From a virus, in IMG/VR virus record IMGVR_UViG_3300025141_000376, positions 1-34,558 of that record: a DNA stretch of 34,558 bases; one strand, given 5' to 3'. The translations under genes were made by a program, and so were the position numbers. Positions 26,385 to 32,949 of the stretch are shown here, piece by piece. The first letter of the stretch is position 1. The number at the start of each line of letters is the position of its first letter. The notes below the pieces were generated by a model. That model did no database searches, had not been told where the DNA came from, and was given only the letters and a program-made list of their open reading frames with translations.

Positions 26385-27387
26385 GATAAATCCTCAGTAC
26401 ATTAAAGATTACCTCCTTGAAAAAGTGGGCAACGATTATAAAGAATCTTCCAATTACGCCGAACTTATTATACCCTCGTTTTTCATCGAAAATGACTATA
26501 AAAAACACATGAGCGTCAACTTGAGCACGGGGCTATGGCAGTGCTTCAAAACGGGGAAAACGGGAAATTTCATCCAATTATATGCGAATTTAGAAGGTAT
26601 TTCATATCGTAAAGCTGAGTCAGTGCTTTTGTTCCGTGAGTTAGAAAATAATAACTATGCAGCATGGGAAAGAACAGTATTTGTGGAGAATGAGCCTACG
26701 TCAACCAGCCTAGACATTGATGGATTTTTGCCCATAAACATTAATAGTTACGAAACAGATAACAAAGAAGTAACTAAAGCCTGGAACTTTCTTATAAGTA
26801 GAAAGCTCTTCGACACAGTTGAGTTTGAGGAGTCCCCCTTTTATCTAGCCACCAAAGGGAGATACAAAAACAGATTAATTATTCCTTTTACGAACTACAC
26901 AGGTAACATATTTTATTTCCAAGCAAGGGCACTTACGCCTGACATGCAACCAAAATATTTAAACCCTTCTGTTGAAGAAGGGGTTAAAGCAAGTAACATA
27001 CTTTACCCCTTCGATTACGATGTAGACCATTTAATAATCTGCGAAGGACCCTTAGACGCAATCACTTTAAACCTTCACGGATTTAATGCTACCTGTACAG
27101 TGGGAAGCTCGATCTCTTCAATTCAAATGCAAATGCTAAAAGAATTTACTGGGAGAATTATTCTAGCTTACGACAATGATAACGCAGGGGCGAGGGGATT
27201 AGAAAAATTCAACCGTTTAAGGAAGCAAGTTTTAATGCCGACCTTCCATGTAGTTTCGCCACCTGAAACCTACAAGGATTGGAACGAAGCTCATATAAAT
27301 GAAATAGATTTATCTTCCTGGATAAAAGAGAATACTTACGAGTACAATTATGAGAACTTAACAAAGAAGAAACTTCAAAGCTCTTAA
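26383..27387 (+). CDS. DNA primase, TOPRIM type (T4 gp61-like)
   Basis: I choose ATG 26383, giving 334 residues (MINPQYIKDYLLEKVG...). The longer frame from 26326 would run into the nuclease coding region and adds unconserved residues. The TOPRIM core is clear: LIICEGPLDAI (Glu221) and LAYDNDNAGARG (Asp263, Asp265). The preceding RLIIPFTNYTGNIFYFQAR (165-183) is the standard primase RNA-polymerase-domain strand. The N-terminal part (LWQCFKTGKTGNFIQL, 51-66) looks like a primase zinc ribbon in which three of four ligands are missing; only Cys54 remains. The protein should make RNA primers with a replicative helicase encoded elsewhere. It ends immediately next to, without overlapping, the stop of the convergent 181-aa gene. 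Confidence 0.82.
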   Translation: MINPQYIKDYLLEKVGNDYKESSNYAELIIPSFFIENDYKKHMSVNLSTGLWQCFKTGKTGNFIQLYANLEGISYRKAESVLLFRELENNNYAAWERTVFVENEPTSTSLDIDGFLPININSYETDNKEVTKAWNFLISRKLFDTVEFEESPFYLATKGRYKNRLIIPFTNYTGNIFYFQARALTPDMQPKYLNPSVEEGVKASNILYPFDYDVDHLIICEGPLDAITLNLHGFNATCTVGSSISSIQMQMLKEFTGRIILAYDNDNAGARGLEKFNRLRKQVLMPTFHVVSPPETYKDWNEAHINEIDLSSWIKENTYEYNYENLTKKKLQSS

Positions 27388-27933
27388 TTATAGTTTTAAG
27401 AAGGTAAGTTCAAATTCGGGGCAAGATTTAGACTTCGCTGCAAGACAGATATCGAAAATAGTGCTATTTACAGTAGTGGAAGTATCAAAAGCGGCATTGT
27501 AGGCTCCAGGCAATCTACATGCCCAAACATTATCATTAACACGGGTTTGGGTTTCATAATCATCCGCTCTAACTAGTCTTTGGAAATAACCAGCGTCTAC
27601 TGTTCTAATAGTACCGCTTAATCCGATCCCTCCCGTAGTTGAATCACTATTTAATTCAAGGGTGTGAGGCTTAAAAAAGTCACAGCCCGAAACTGTTATC
27701 CATAAGTGTTCTCTTGAAGCTTCGATTGTGTAGTTTGCCTCAATATAATTGAAATCTACAGTACCGTCCTCAGGCTTATACTGAGTCTTTCTTCTGTACA
27801 TTATTTCAATGTTTTGAATATGTATTCGCCAGTCTGCTGTAAGCCCACTAGGGCATGTATCAGTTCCAGAAGAAGCATACTGATTATTTGGGCGACCCCA
27901 TAAGGCGTTCCTCGCTTGTGTTGATATAGCCAT
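27388..27933 (-). CDS. Unrecognised virion-type protein
   Basis: The 181-residue product (MAISTQARNALWGRPNNQYA...) is beta-rich, with WRIHIQNIEIMYRRKTQYK, YTIEASREHLWITVSGCDFF and a C-terminal FELTFLKL strand. I recognise no family. It is preceded by the TATAAATA motif and a good ribosome site (AAGGAGA, 27942-27948), so high late expression is likely. It lies between the 344-aa structural protein and the replication island, with the chaperone and tape measure genes on either side of the block. A tail tube, tail terminator or decoration protein would fit the location, but nothing in the sequence settles this. Confidence 0.6.
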   Translation of the reverse strand: MAISTQARNALWGRPNNQYASSGTDTCPSGLTADWRIHIQNIEIMYRRKTQYKPEDGTVDFNYIEANYTIEASREHLWITVSGCDFFKPHTLELNSDSTTGGIGLSGTIRTVDAGYFQRLVRADDYETQTRVNDNVWACRLPGAYNAAFDTSTTVNSTIFDICLAAKSKSCPEFELTFLKL

Positions 27934-27948
27934 AAGATTTTATCTCCT

Positions 27949-27956
27949 TATTTATA
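27949..27956 (-). promoter_or_regulatory. Candidate T4-type late promoter (TATAAATA) before the 181-aa gene
   Basis: In the 43-nt gap upstream of the 181-aa gene the minus strand reads TATAAATAAGGAGATAAAAT, an exact late-promoter word running straight into a strong Shine-Dalgarno sequence. The ATG lies 15 nt downstream of the word. If the start point is 6-7 nt downstream, as in T4, most of the ribosome site would be lost from the transcript. The match could therefore be partly chance, or the start point could differ. Confidence 0.35.
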
Positions 27957-27976
27957 TACTGTGGTAATCCAATAAT

Positions 27977-29011
27977 TTAGTTAATTATTAGATAAAATAG
28001 GGGGCTAACAATATGCTCATCAAAAAGATCATAACTTACCTGAACTGAATACGTTCCTGTCCTTGATCCCAAATCATCGTTGTCGAAAGTAGCCTCAGTG
28101 TTGTGCTCTTCCCCGTCCCCATTCGTGAATTTTCCTATAAGTCCTGTAGCTGTATCCCAATTATAAACTATTGTGTTGTCAGAAGTTACATTAATTCCCG
28201 ATATACTTGACGCAACAAGGACTCTGGATGGAAGGTTTACGTCATCATTGTGCTTATGGATTAGTACTTCAACGTCAGATATAGCAGATCCCTTAAGCGT
28301 GTTTTTTACACTTTCATCAATATCCTTATTCTGTATTGTAATTTCAGTACCTACCTTTATATCAACCTTTGAGCCTAAACGAACCCTCTTATTAAACAAC
28401 TTATTTCTAGTGTGGACAATAAGGGGTTGGGTTATAGATACAAAGGTATCGGAGAATAACTCAAAATCATTAAATACTGTCTGCCATTCGGATTCCTTAC
28501 CAAACTTAACAGTCCAAACGTCTATGTATTTTCCCGTAGATGAGGCTGTATTTTGAACAATAAGCTGATTCTCTCTATCAAGCCCATAAACATTTCCTGC
28601 ATTTTTACCATCTAAAACAACGGCAAACTCTCCGGGATTTTCCTTTAAATTATAGATCCCACTAGTACCTGTGTTTGATTCGTCAGGTTCACCCTCTCCT
28701 AAAACAACACCTGTATAATCGCCCTCATCGAAATTATCATCCCCATCGGATACGTTTGTTTCACCATCTGCGAATTTAGGCCCAAAGGTCATAAGAGAGA
28801 TTGCGGCAGCCTCCGGGGATATCAATCCATCCTCTCCCAAAATAGTGTTCGGTGCCAGATTAGAAGTATAATGAAAAATATGAACAGAACGGATGGCGAA
28901 CGGATCTTTAGCAATTCCATCATCTAAAAAGAAGTTTCTAAGTAAAACCCTAGAAACTACGCTAGGTCTATTATGACGGTCGTTAACCGCTGTTTCGTTG
29001 ACGAATGGCAT
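27977..29011 (-). CDS. Virion structural protein of myovirus type, function unknown
   Basis: The 344-residue protein begins MPFVNETAVNDRHNRPSVVS, then RVLLRNFFLDDGIAKDPFAI. I associate this opening with conserved structural proteins of large myoviruses, from memory rather than from a search. The body is beta-rich, acidic in 85-115 (NVSDGDDNFDEGDYTG), and ends in strands TGTYSVQVSYDLFDEHIVSP with LFYLIIN. It follows the chaperone gene; its start lies inside the last 29 nt of the chaperone's -1 frame extension, so its translation may be coupled to frameshifted ribosomes. A tail, neck or fibre-attachment role is possible. Confidence 0.6.
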   Translation of the reverse strand: MPFVNETAVNDRHNRPSVVSRVLLRNFFLDDGIAKDPFAIRSVHIFHYTSNLAPNTILGEDGLISPEAAAISLMTFGPKFADGETNVSDGDDNFDEGDYTGVVLGEGEPDESNTGTSGIYNLKENPGEFAVVLDGKNAGNVYGLDRENQLIVQNTASSTGKYIDVWTVKFGKESEWQTVFNDFELFSDTFVSITQPLIVHTRNKLFNKRVRLGSKVDIKVGTEITIQNKDIDESVKNTLKGSAISDVEVLIHKHNDDVNLPSRVLVASSISGINVTSDNTIVYNWDTATGLIGKFTNGDGEEHNTEATFDNDDLGSRTGTYSVQVSYDLFDEHIVSPLFYLIIN

Positions 29012-29183
29012 CTTGTTCTCGCTCTTGCTCCTCCATTAAAAGATTGATAAATATAATTCTTTCCGACCTAGTTAGGTTCAAAACATCTCTGTAGCTTAAG
29101 CCTACATGCTTTATTAATATATAGGCTTCTTGAATAAGGTCCTTTAAAGTTAATCCATCAGCTAGTTCGGAGAGAAAAAATTT
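28983..29183 (-). CDS. -1 frame extension of the tail-assembly chaperone
   Basis: This frame has no stop between the slippery heptamer and TAA at 28985-28983. After Phe250 of the chaperone it would add 64 residues, starting FLSELADGLTLKDLIQEAYI and including YRDVLNLTRSERIIF and a charged helix MEEQEREQDAIRQ. The fused product would be 314 residues, in place of the 254-residue form that ends 4 residues after the slip point. The first in-frame ATG is deep in the extension (29036), so separate translation of the whole piece is unlikely. The short helical, charged composition recalls the T or E' extensions of tail chaperones in lambda and P2. It is predicted, not proven. Confidence 0.7.
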   Translation of the reverse strand, partial: KFFLSELADGLTLKDLIQEAYILIKHVGLSYRDVLNLTRSERIIFINLLMEEQEREQDAIRQRNSG

Positions 29184-29926
29184 GGCGTAATCGGCAAGCT
29201 AATTGCATTGTGATCATTGCAATTTGAACACACAAACTTTACATCTGTTTGAATGCCGTAATCAGACTTTGATATAGCATTCAGTATTGTGTGCAAATCG
29301 GCAATAGGTAATCGTTTGATCACTTTGGCAATTACGCCCTTATCTTTGCTGCCTCCTATCACTGGAACAAACCTCCAGATTTGGTCTAATAACTTTTCAG
29401 TATTAGCTAAATATTTTTCGTCATAGACTCTAGGTAATCTAACCCTACATGTTTTCTTAATCTTTTTTAACTCTATCTCCTGTGGATCCTCATAACTCTC
29501 AGGAACTGTGATATTTATTAACTTATCTAACTCAATGGACAAATTGTTCTCTGCCTTACACTTACTACATAAGCAAACAACTTTATATTCCGAGCCATAG
29601 GAAAGTTCCCTAATTTTTAGAATAAGAAATAATTTATCCATTAGAAGAAGGGCTTCAACATCAAGCCCCTCAACACATCTAGATAGTAGTAGATTGGCTG
29701 AATCTATTGCGACATCATTTTGTGCCGTAATGATTGCCTTCTCATCATCAAAAGTCATTGGTCGCACAGTTACTTTTGTTTCATCAAAATTTGATCCATA
29801 AAATTTACCCCTAGAAGGAACTTCCACTTGTATAGAAACCTCACTGGGAAGATTCTCAAGAATGTTACCAATTTCTTCTTCTTCTGATAGCGAGATTGCT
29901 TCTGGGGCCATTTCTTTATTATTCAT
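29162..29926 (-). CDS. Tail/baseplate assembly chaperone, T4 gp26/gp51-type
   Basis: The 254-residue product has the layout of the T4 baseplate-hub assembly family. A central VEVPSRGKFYGSNF is followed by KVTVRPMTFDDEKAI (51-65). Next come SANLLLSRCVEGLDVEALLL (76-95), then DKLFLILKIRELSYGSEYKV and two CxxC half-knuckles (Cys118/120...Cys123 and Cys233-Cys236), probably binding zinc. Proteins at this position fold the tape measure or hub before assembly and are absent from the virion. The gene begins a minus-strand unit, divergent from uvsW, with an AGAGGT ribosome site. Its 3' end holds the slippery sequence described separately. Assignment to gp26 rather than gp51 is unclear. Confidence 0.72.
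   Translation of the reverse strand: MNNKEMAPEAISLSEEEEIGNILENLPSEVSIQVEVPSRGKFYGSNFDETKVTVRPMTFDDEKAIITAQNDVAIDSANLLLSRCVEGLDVEALLLMDKLFLILKIRELSYGSEYKVVCLCSKCKAENNLSIELDKLINITVPESYEDPQEIELKKIKKTCRVRLPRVYDEKYLANTEKLLDQIWRFVPVIGGSKDKGVIAKVIKRLPIADLHTILNAISKSDYGIQTDVKFVCSNCNDHNAISLPITPNFFSPN
29177..29183 (-). promoter_or_regulatory. Predicted -1 ribosomal slippery heptamer A AAT TTT
   Basis: The minus strand reads CCA AAT TTT TTC in the chaperone frame, so A-AAT-TTT fits X XXY YYZ in the correct phase. It lies five codons (TTC TCT CCG AAC TAG) before the normal stop. A -1 slip enters a frame that is open for 64 further codons. I see no strong upstream ribosome-site stimulator and only a weak possible stem downstream. 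Confidence 0.7.
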
Positions 29927-29942
29927 TTTTTACCTCTAGACT

Positions 29943-29973
29943 ATTATAGGTTGTATGGAAATACAAGTATCAA
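29943..29973 (-). promoter_or_regulatory. Weak sigma70-like promoter candidate before the chaperone gene
   Basis: On the minus strand TTGATA (29973-29968) and TATAAT (29948-29943) are separated by 19 nt. The -10 box lies 16 nt before the chaperone ATG and is followed by AGAGGT as the ribosome site. The spacing is longer than ideal and the upstream half lies inside the start of uvsW, so this is only a candidate. Confidence 0.28.
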
Positions 29974-31325
29974 ATATTAAATCCAAATTAATAACGGATA
30001 ATCCAAAGTTACTCTCAGCCTTAATAAAATTATATACTTTCAAAGTTCCAGGCAGTGAGTTTTCGACTGCTTATAGGGCTAACAGATGGTCAGGGGATAA
30101 AAAATTCATATCAAATAATGGAGTATTTAGAACTGGGCTACTGCCAAGAATTCTTAGGGATCTTAGAAAAGTCGAATGTTCTCCTAAAATTAGGTACGAA
30201 AAAACAAAGTTTAGTGTTACTCCACATAATTGGCAAATTGAAGGTTTTACTTATTATGATTATCAGGAAGATTTAATTTTGAAAGGGCTTAATAAGCAAA
30301 GAGGAATCATTAAATCTCCCACGGGATCAGGAAAAACTCTTATTATGGCTGGGATCATCAAAGCTCTATTTGGCAAAAAAATGATAATCTTATTTAATGC
30401 TAAACAATTACTAAAACAAACCTACGAATTTTTGACCGATACTTGTGGGTTCACTGGAGTTGGGCTTTGTTTTGGTGAAGGATATGTCTATGGAGATATA
30501 ATGCTCTGCACTGTACAAAGCATAGATAAAATTCTAGATACTCACTTGAACAATGCAGAAGTTCTATTAGTTGATGAGTGCCATGAATTTGCTAACGGCA
30601 AGACAACCCTACCTGCTATTCAATCCTTTCCTGAAGCAGAATATAGGCTTGGCTTTACGGCAACTCCGATAAAAGAATCTATTCCGAAATATAATCTTGA
30701 AGGAGCCTTGGGTCCGATAATAGAATCAAAAAGTACTTCCGAACTAATTGATGAAGGAAAACTTGCAAAACCTATTATTCAATTAATTGAAAGGTCTTAT
30801 ACTGCAAGCGGCAATGATGAAGATATGTCTTACGCAGAGGTATATGACCAGTATATCGTAAATAATAATTTACGAAACAAAACTATAAGAGAGATAGTAG
30901 ATGACATCAAAAACAAAAACGAAGGAGCCCGTGTACTTATACTTACCAGATCACTTGATCATGGAAGAGCCTTGGAAAACTTACTTGGAGGCCAGTGCGA
31001 GTTTCTTGAGGGAGCGAACTCAATTGGAGAGAGGTATAAGGCTATATCTAGATTCAGAGGACATAGAGGACCTAGTATACTCATTGGTACTAAAATCCTC
31101 CAAACAGGGATTAACATTGAGGAAATAACACATTTCATTAATGCGAGAGGAATGAAGTCTGAAATTGCAACTCTACAAGCACTAGGGAGAGCTTTACGAA
31201 GGCACGACTCTAAAGAGCAAGTTTATGTGTATGATTTTCTCGATAAAGAGAAATACCTAAGAGATCACTCGTTAGCTAGAAAAAGATATTACAAAAAAGA
31301 AGGACATGAAGTTAAAGTACTATGA
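29955..31325 (+). CDS. uvsW: UvsW-like SF2 helicase
   Basis: The 456-residue protein has the SF2 motifs in order: YDYQEDLI (101-108), Walker A SPTGSGKT (121-128), DECH (207-210), GFTATP (233-238), and ILQTGINIEE with LQALGRALRRH in the C-terminal lobe. The N-terminal region (FSTAYRANRWSGDKKFISNN) precedes the motor as the small UvsW DNA-binding domain does in T4. UvsW unwinds R-loops and branched DNA and moves Holliday junctions, helping the switch from origin-dependent to recombination-dependent replication. The length is a little below T4 UvsW (about 500 residues). It is divergent from the chaperone gene and overlaps the next small gene as ATGA. Confidence 0.88.
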   Translation: MEIQVSNIKSKLITDNPKLLSALIKLYTFKVPGSEFSTAYRANRWSGDKKFISNNGVFRTGLLPRILRDLRKVECSPKIRYEKTKFSVTPHNWQIEGFTYYDYQEDLILKGLNKQRGIIKSPTGSGKTLIMAGIIKALFGKKMIILFNAKQLLKQTYEFLTDTCGFTGVGLCFGEGYVYGDIMLCTVQSIDKILDTHLNNAEVLLVDECHEFANGKTTLPAIQSFPEAEYRLGFTATPIKESIPKYNLEGALGPIIESKSTSELIDEGKLAKPIIQLIERSYTASGNDEDMSYAEVYDQYIVNNNLRNKTIREIVDDIKNKNEGARVLILTRSLDHGRALENLLGGQCEFLEGANSIGERYKAISRFRGHRGPSILIGTKILQTGINIEEITHFINARGMKSEIATLQALGRALRRHDSKEQVYVYDFLDKEKYLRDHSLARKRYYKKEGHEVKVL

Positions 31326-31549
31326 AAGATATAAAAGATATAAAGAAGCAGGTAGCAAAACTCTCTGAAACAGAACTAAATACTGTTAAATCTATTGCCA
31401 GTAATTTAGCAACTATACAAAAAAAGCCCATCGTATCAGAGGAAGGGCTTAGATTGTTAGAAAATTGCTTCTCCGAGTTAGAGATTTTTAAAAATAACTA
31501 TACTTGGCGAGTAATAAGACTATTAAAACAAAATCATATGATTGATTAG
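31322..31549 (+). CDS. Small helical protein in the UvsW.1 position
   Basis: The 75-residue product (MKDIKDIKKQVAKLSETELN..., ending NNYTWRVIRLLKQNHMID) is charged and helical. It starts inside the stop of uvsW (ATGA), so it is almost certainly translated with it. T4 has a 76-residue UvsW.1 directly downstream of uvsW, which is thought to work with the helicase; the position and size match, but I cannot verify sequence homology. Its last 4 nt overlap the stop of the convergent iscU gene. Confidence 0.6.
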   Translation: MKDIKDIKKQVAKLSETELNTVKSIASNLATIQKKPIVSEEGLRLLENCFSELEIFKNNYTWRVIRLLKQNHMID

Positions 31550-31920
31550 TTGTTACTTTTGTAGTCTTTTATTGCGGCTTTTATCGCGTCCTCTGCTAGG
31601 ACGCTGCAATGAAGCTTCACGGGAGGAAGGCTTAGTTCTTCCACGATTTGAGAATTTGTGATCTTGTTTGCCTCGTTTAACCTCTTGCCCTTGATCCATT
31701 GTGTGGCGAGACTGGAAGAAGCGATTGCGCTTCCACATCCGAAAGTTTTGAACTTGGCATCTACAATGAGGTCGCCTTCTACCTTTATTTGGAGCTTCAT
31801 TACGTCCCCGCATTCGGGTGCTCCTACCACTCCAGTCCCCACGCTGTTTTCCGACTTCGGGAAGCTTCCCACGTTTCTCGGATTGTTGTAATGATCTAAC
31901 ACCTTCGCGCTGTACGCCAT
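31546..31920 (-). CDS. iscU: IscU Fe-S cluster assembly scaffold
   Basis: The 124-residue protein is full length and very close to bacterial IscU: MAYSAKVLDHYNNPRNVGSF, VVGAPECGDVMKLQIKV, FKTFGCGSAIASSSLATQWI and LPPVKLHCSVLAEDAIKAAI. The three cluster ligands (Cys37, Cys62, Cys105), the key Asp39 and the HscA-binding LPPVK (98-102) are all present, so it could take sulfur from host IscS and pass clusters through HscA/HscB. The start is ATG 31920, which has AGGAG 7 nt upstream; a longer GTG start at 31950 adds unrelated residues. A hand count gives about 49% GC over 31561-31920, against about 31% in the adjacent 31321-31500, which suggests recent transfer from a cellular genome. Confidence 0.95.
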   Translation of the reverse strand: MAYSAKVLDHYNNPRNVGSFPKSENSVGTGVVGAPECGDVMKLQIKVEGDLIVDAKFKTFGCGSAIASSSLATQWIKGKRLNEANKITNSQIVEELSLPPVKLHCSVLAEDAIKAAIKDYKSNN

Positions 31921-31993
31921 GTCCTTTCTCCTGTGCCTGAACGGCACCACCTGTTATTAAGCAAAAGATTGCTAGTAAAATAAATTTTTTCAT
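31553..31993 (-). other. Signal-peptide-like ORF out of frame over iscU
   Basis: An ATG at 31993 with AGGGG 8 nt upstream opens MKKFILLAIFCLITGGAVQA, a textbook Sec signal peptide ending in a possible cleavage site before QEKGH. The frame then enters iscU one base out of phase and remains open nearly to its end (146 codons), giving Arg/Lys-rich sequence with no recognisable fold. The signal part is probably real coding ancestry. The rest is most likely an out-of-frame reading of iscU. It may be the leftover start of a secreted-protein gene joined to iscU. Confidence 0.3.
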
Positions 31994-32014
31994 AAGATAT
32001 CCCCTGTATGATAG

Positions 32015-32239
32015 TTAATCTGGAAGAGTTATTTCGGGGTTCTCCAGCTTTAACTTAAGTGCCCAATTTTCCATATCTCGCACGGTCCACTGGTCTTCTA
32101 ATTTCTGTTCTAATGCATCAAGCTTAAAATTAATCGAATTAAGTTGAGAACTAATCCAAACTACGCCAGCACATATTGTTATTACCATACCAAGAGGCAT
32201 TAGCGTGTCCTTGCCTATAAAACTTTTCTTACGTTCCAT
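32015..32239 (-). CDS. Small membrane-anchored coiled-coil protein
   Basis: The 74-residue product has one membrane helix (about 13-31, LMPLGMVITICAGVVWISSQ). A heptad-like segment (LNSINFKLDALEQKLED) and a C-terminal WTVRDMENWALKLKLENPEI stretch follow. This layout, with Trp-rich W..(D/E)M..W...L...NP near the end, is common in small phage membrane proteins placed near lysis or structural genes, and could be holin- or XhlA-like; the function is not established. Its ATG overlaps the stop of the C1q-like gene by one base (TAATG), so it is co-expressed with virion genes. Confidence 0.6.
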   Translation of the reverse strand: MERKKSFIGKDTLMPLGMVITICAGVVWISSQLNSINFKLDALEQKLEDQWTVRDMENWALKLKLENPEITLPD

Positions 32240-32946
32240 TATTTAATCCTTCTTAACATTAGATTAGACCCTGACTCCAGATGCCCAGTTTTAGATCCAC
32301 CGTCATCCATATGTAAAGTGACCGTAATGTAGTCACCCGCTACTGCGGTTAAGACTGAATGGAATGAGTTTTCATTAGGGCCTGTTGCCCCATATTGCTT
32401 TGGAGATATTATATGAACATCGACCCCGTTTTTCTTGGATGTAATCTCTAAGGGGTCTGATTGAGATCCTGAATCAAACGCAAAGTTTCCAATGATCTCA
32501 TAGGTACCTGTGGCACTTACTGTAAAATATTTCTCTGCATCATTCCAAGCTATATAACTACTATCTCCTGTCGTTACAGTAGTAGCTGCTCCAAGTGCAA
32601 AATCCTGCTCATTGGTTGAATCTGTTCCTGCCGCATCCATTTCTACATAAACAAATGGAGGGGGGTAAGGCATCCCATTAAATAAAACCCCAGAAACTGC
32701 TGTAGCGGAAACACTAGCAGCAGCAGCGTTAAAGGCAGGACCTATAAAAGTATCAGCAGTTATGGTAGTAGCAGAGATAGAAGGTGTACCTGAAATACCT
32801 CCAAGCAACTCAAGATGTCCACTTATGGAAAGAGATGAAGCTCCCACACGAGCCCCATCTGTTATTAAAATAGAGCTTGCTGGAAGCTCTGTTATAACAC
32901 TTGCAGCAGCAGTCCCCGATAGGACGAGAGGGCGGTAATCAGCCAC
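32239..32946 (-). CDS. Virion protein with C1q/TNF-like C-terminal jelly roll
   Basis: The 235-residue protein starts with GTG at 32946, preceded by GGGAGA. Its first 90 residues are Ala/Ser/Thr-rich with short periodic strands (ISGTPSISATTITADTFIGP), like a fibrous stem. From about 125 a compact beta domain follows: YFTVSATGTYEIIGNFAFDS, then SFHSVLTAVAGDYITVTLHM and the closing SGSNLMLRRI. This resembles trimeric C1q/TNF-type heads (F.v...G.Y.i......, d.i.v.......l...s...i.ri). Trimeric heads of this kind occur on phage fibres and receptor-binding proteins. It lies between the CxxC protein and the membrane coiled-coil gene. Confidence 0.62.
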   Translation of the reverse strand: MADYRPLVLSGTAAASVITELPASSILITDGARVGASSLSISGHLELLGGISGTPSISATTITADTFIGPAFNAAAASVSATAVSGVLFNGMPYPPPFVYVEMDAAGTDSTNEQDFALGAATTVTTGDSSYIAWNDAEKYFTVSATGTYEIIGNFAFDSGSQSDPLEITSKKNGVDVHIISPKQYGATGPNENSFHSVLTAVAGDYITVTLHMDDGGSKTGHLESGSNLMLRRIK

Positions 32947-32949
32947 GGA

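Noticed and set aside
27380-27395. Bidirectional terminator between the primase and the 181-aa gene
   Set aside because: The two stop codons abut with no spacer and no hairpin is visible.
31921-31950. GTG start giving a 134-residue IscU
   Set aside because: IscU proteins begin at MAYS; that ATG has a good AGGAG site 7 nt upstream, while the extra residues are not family-like.
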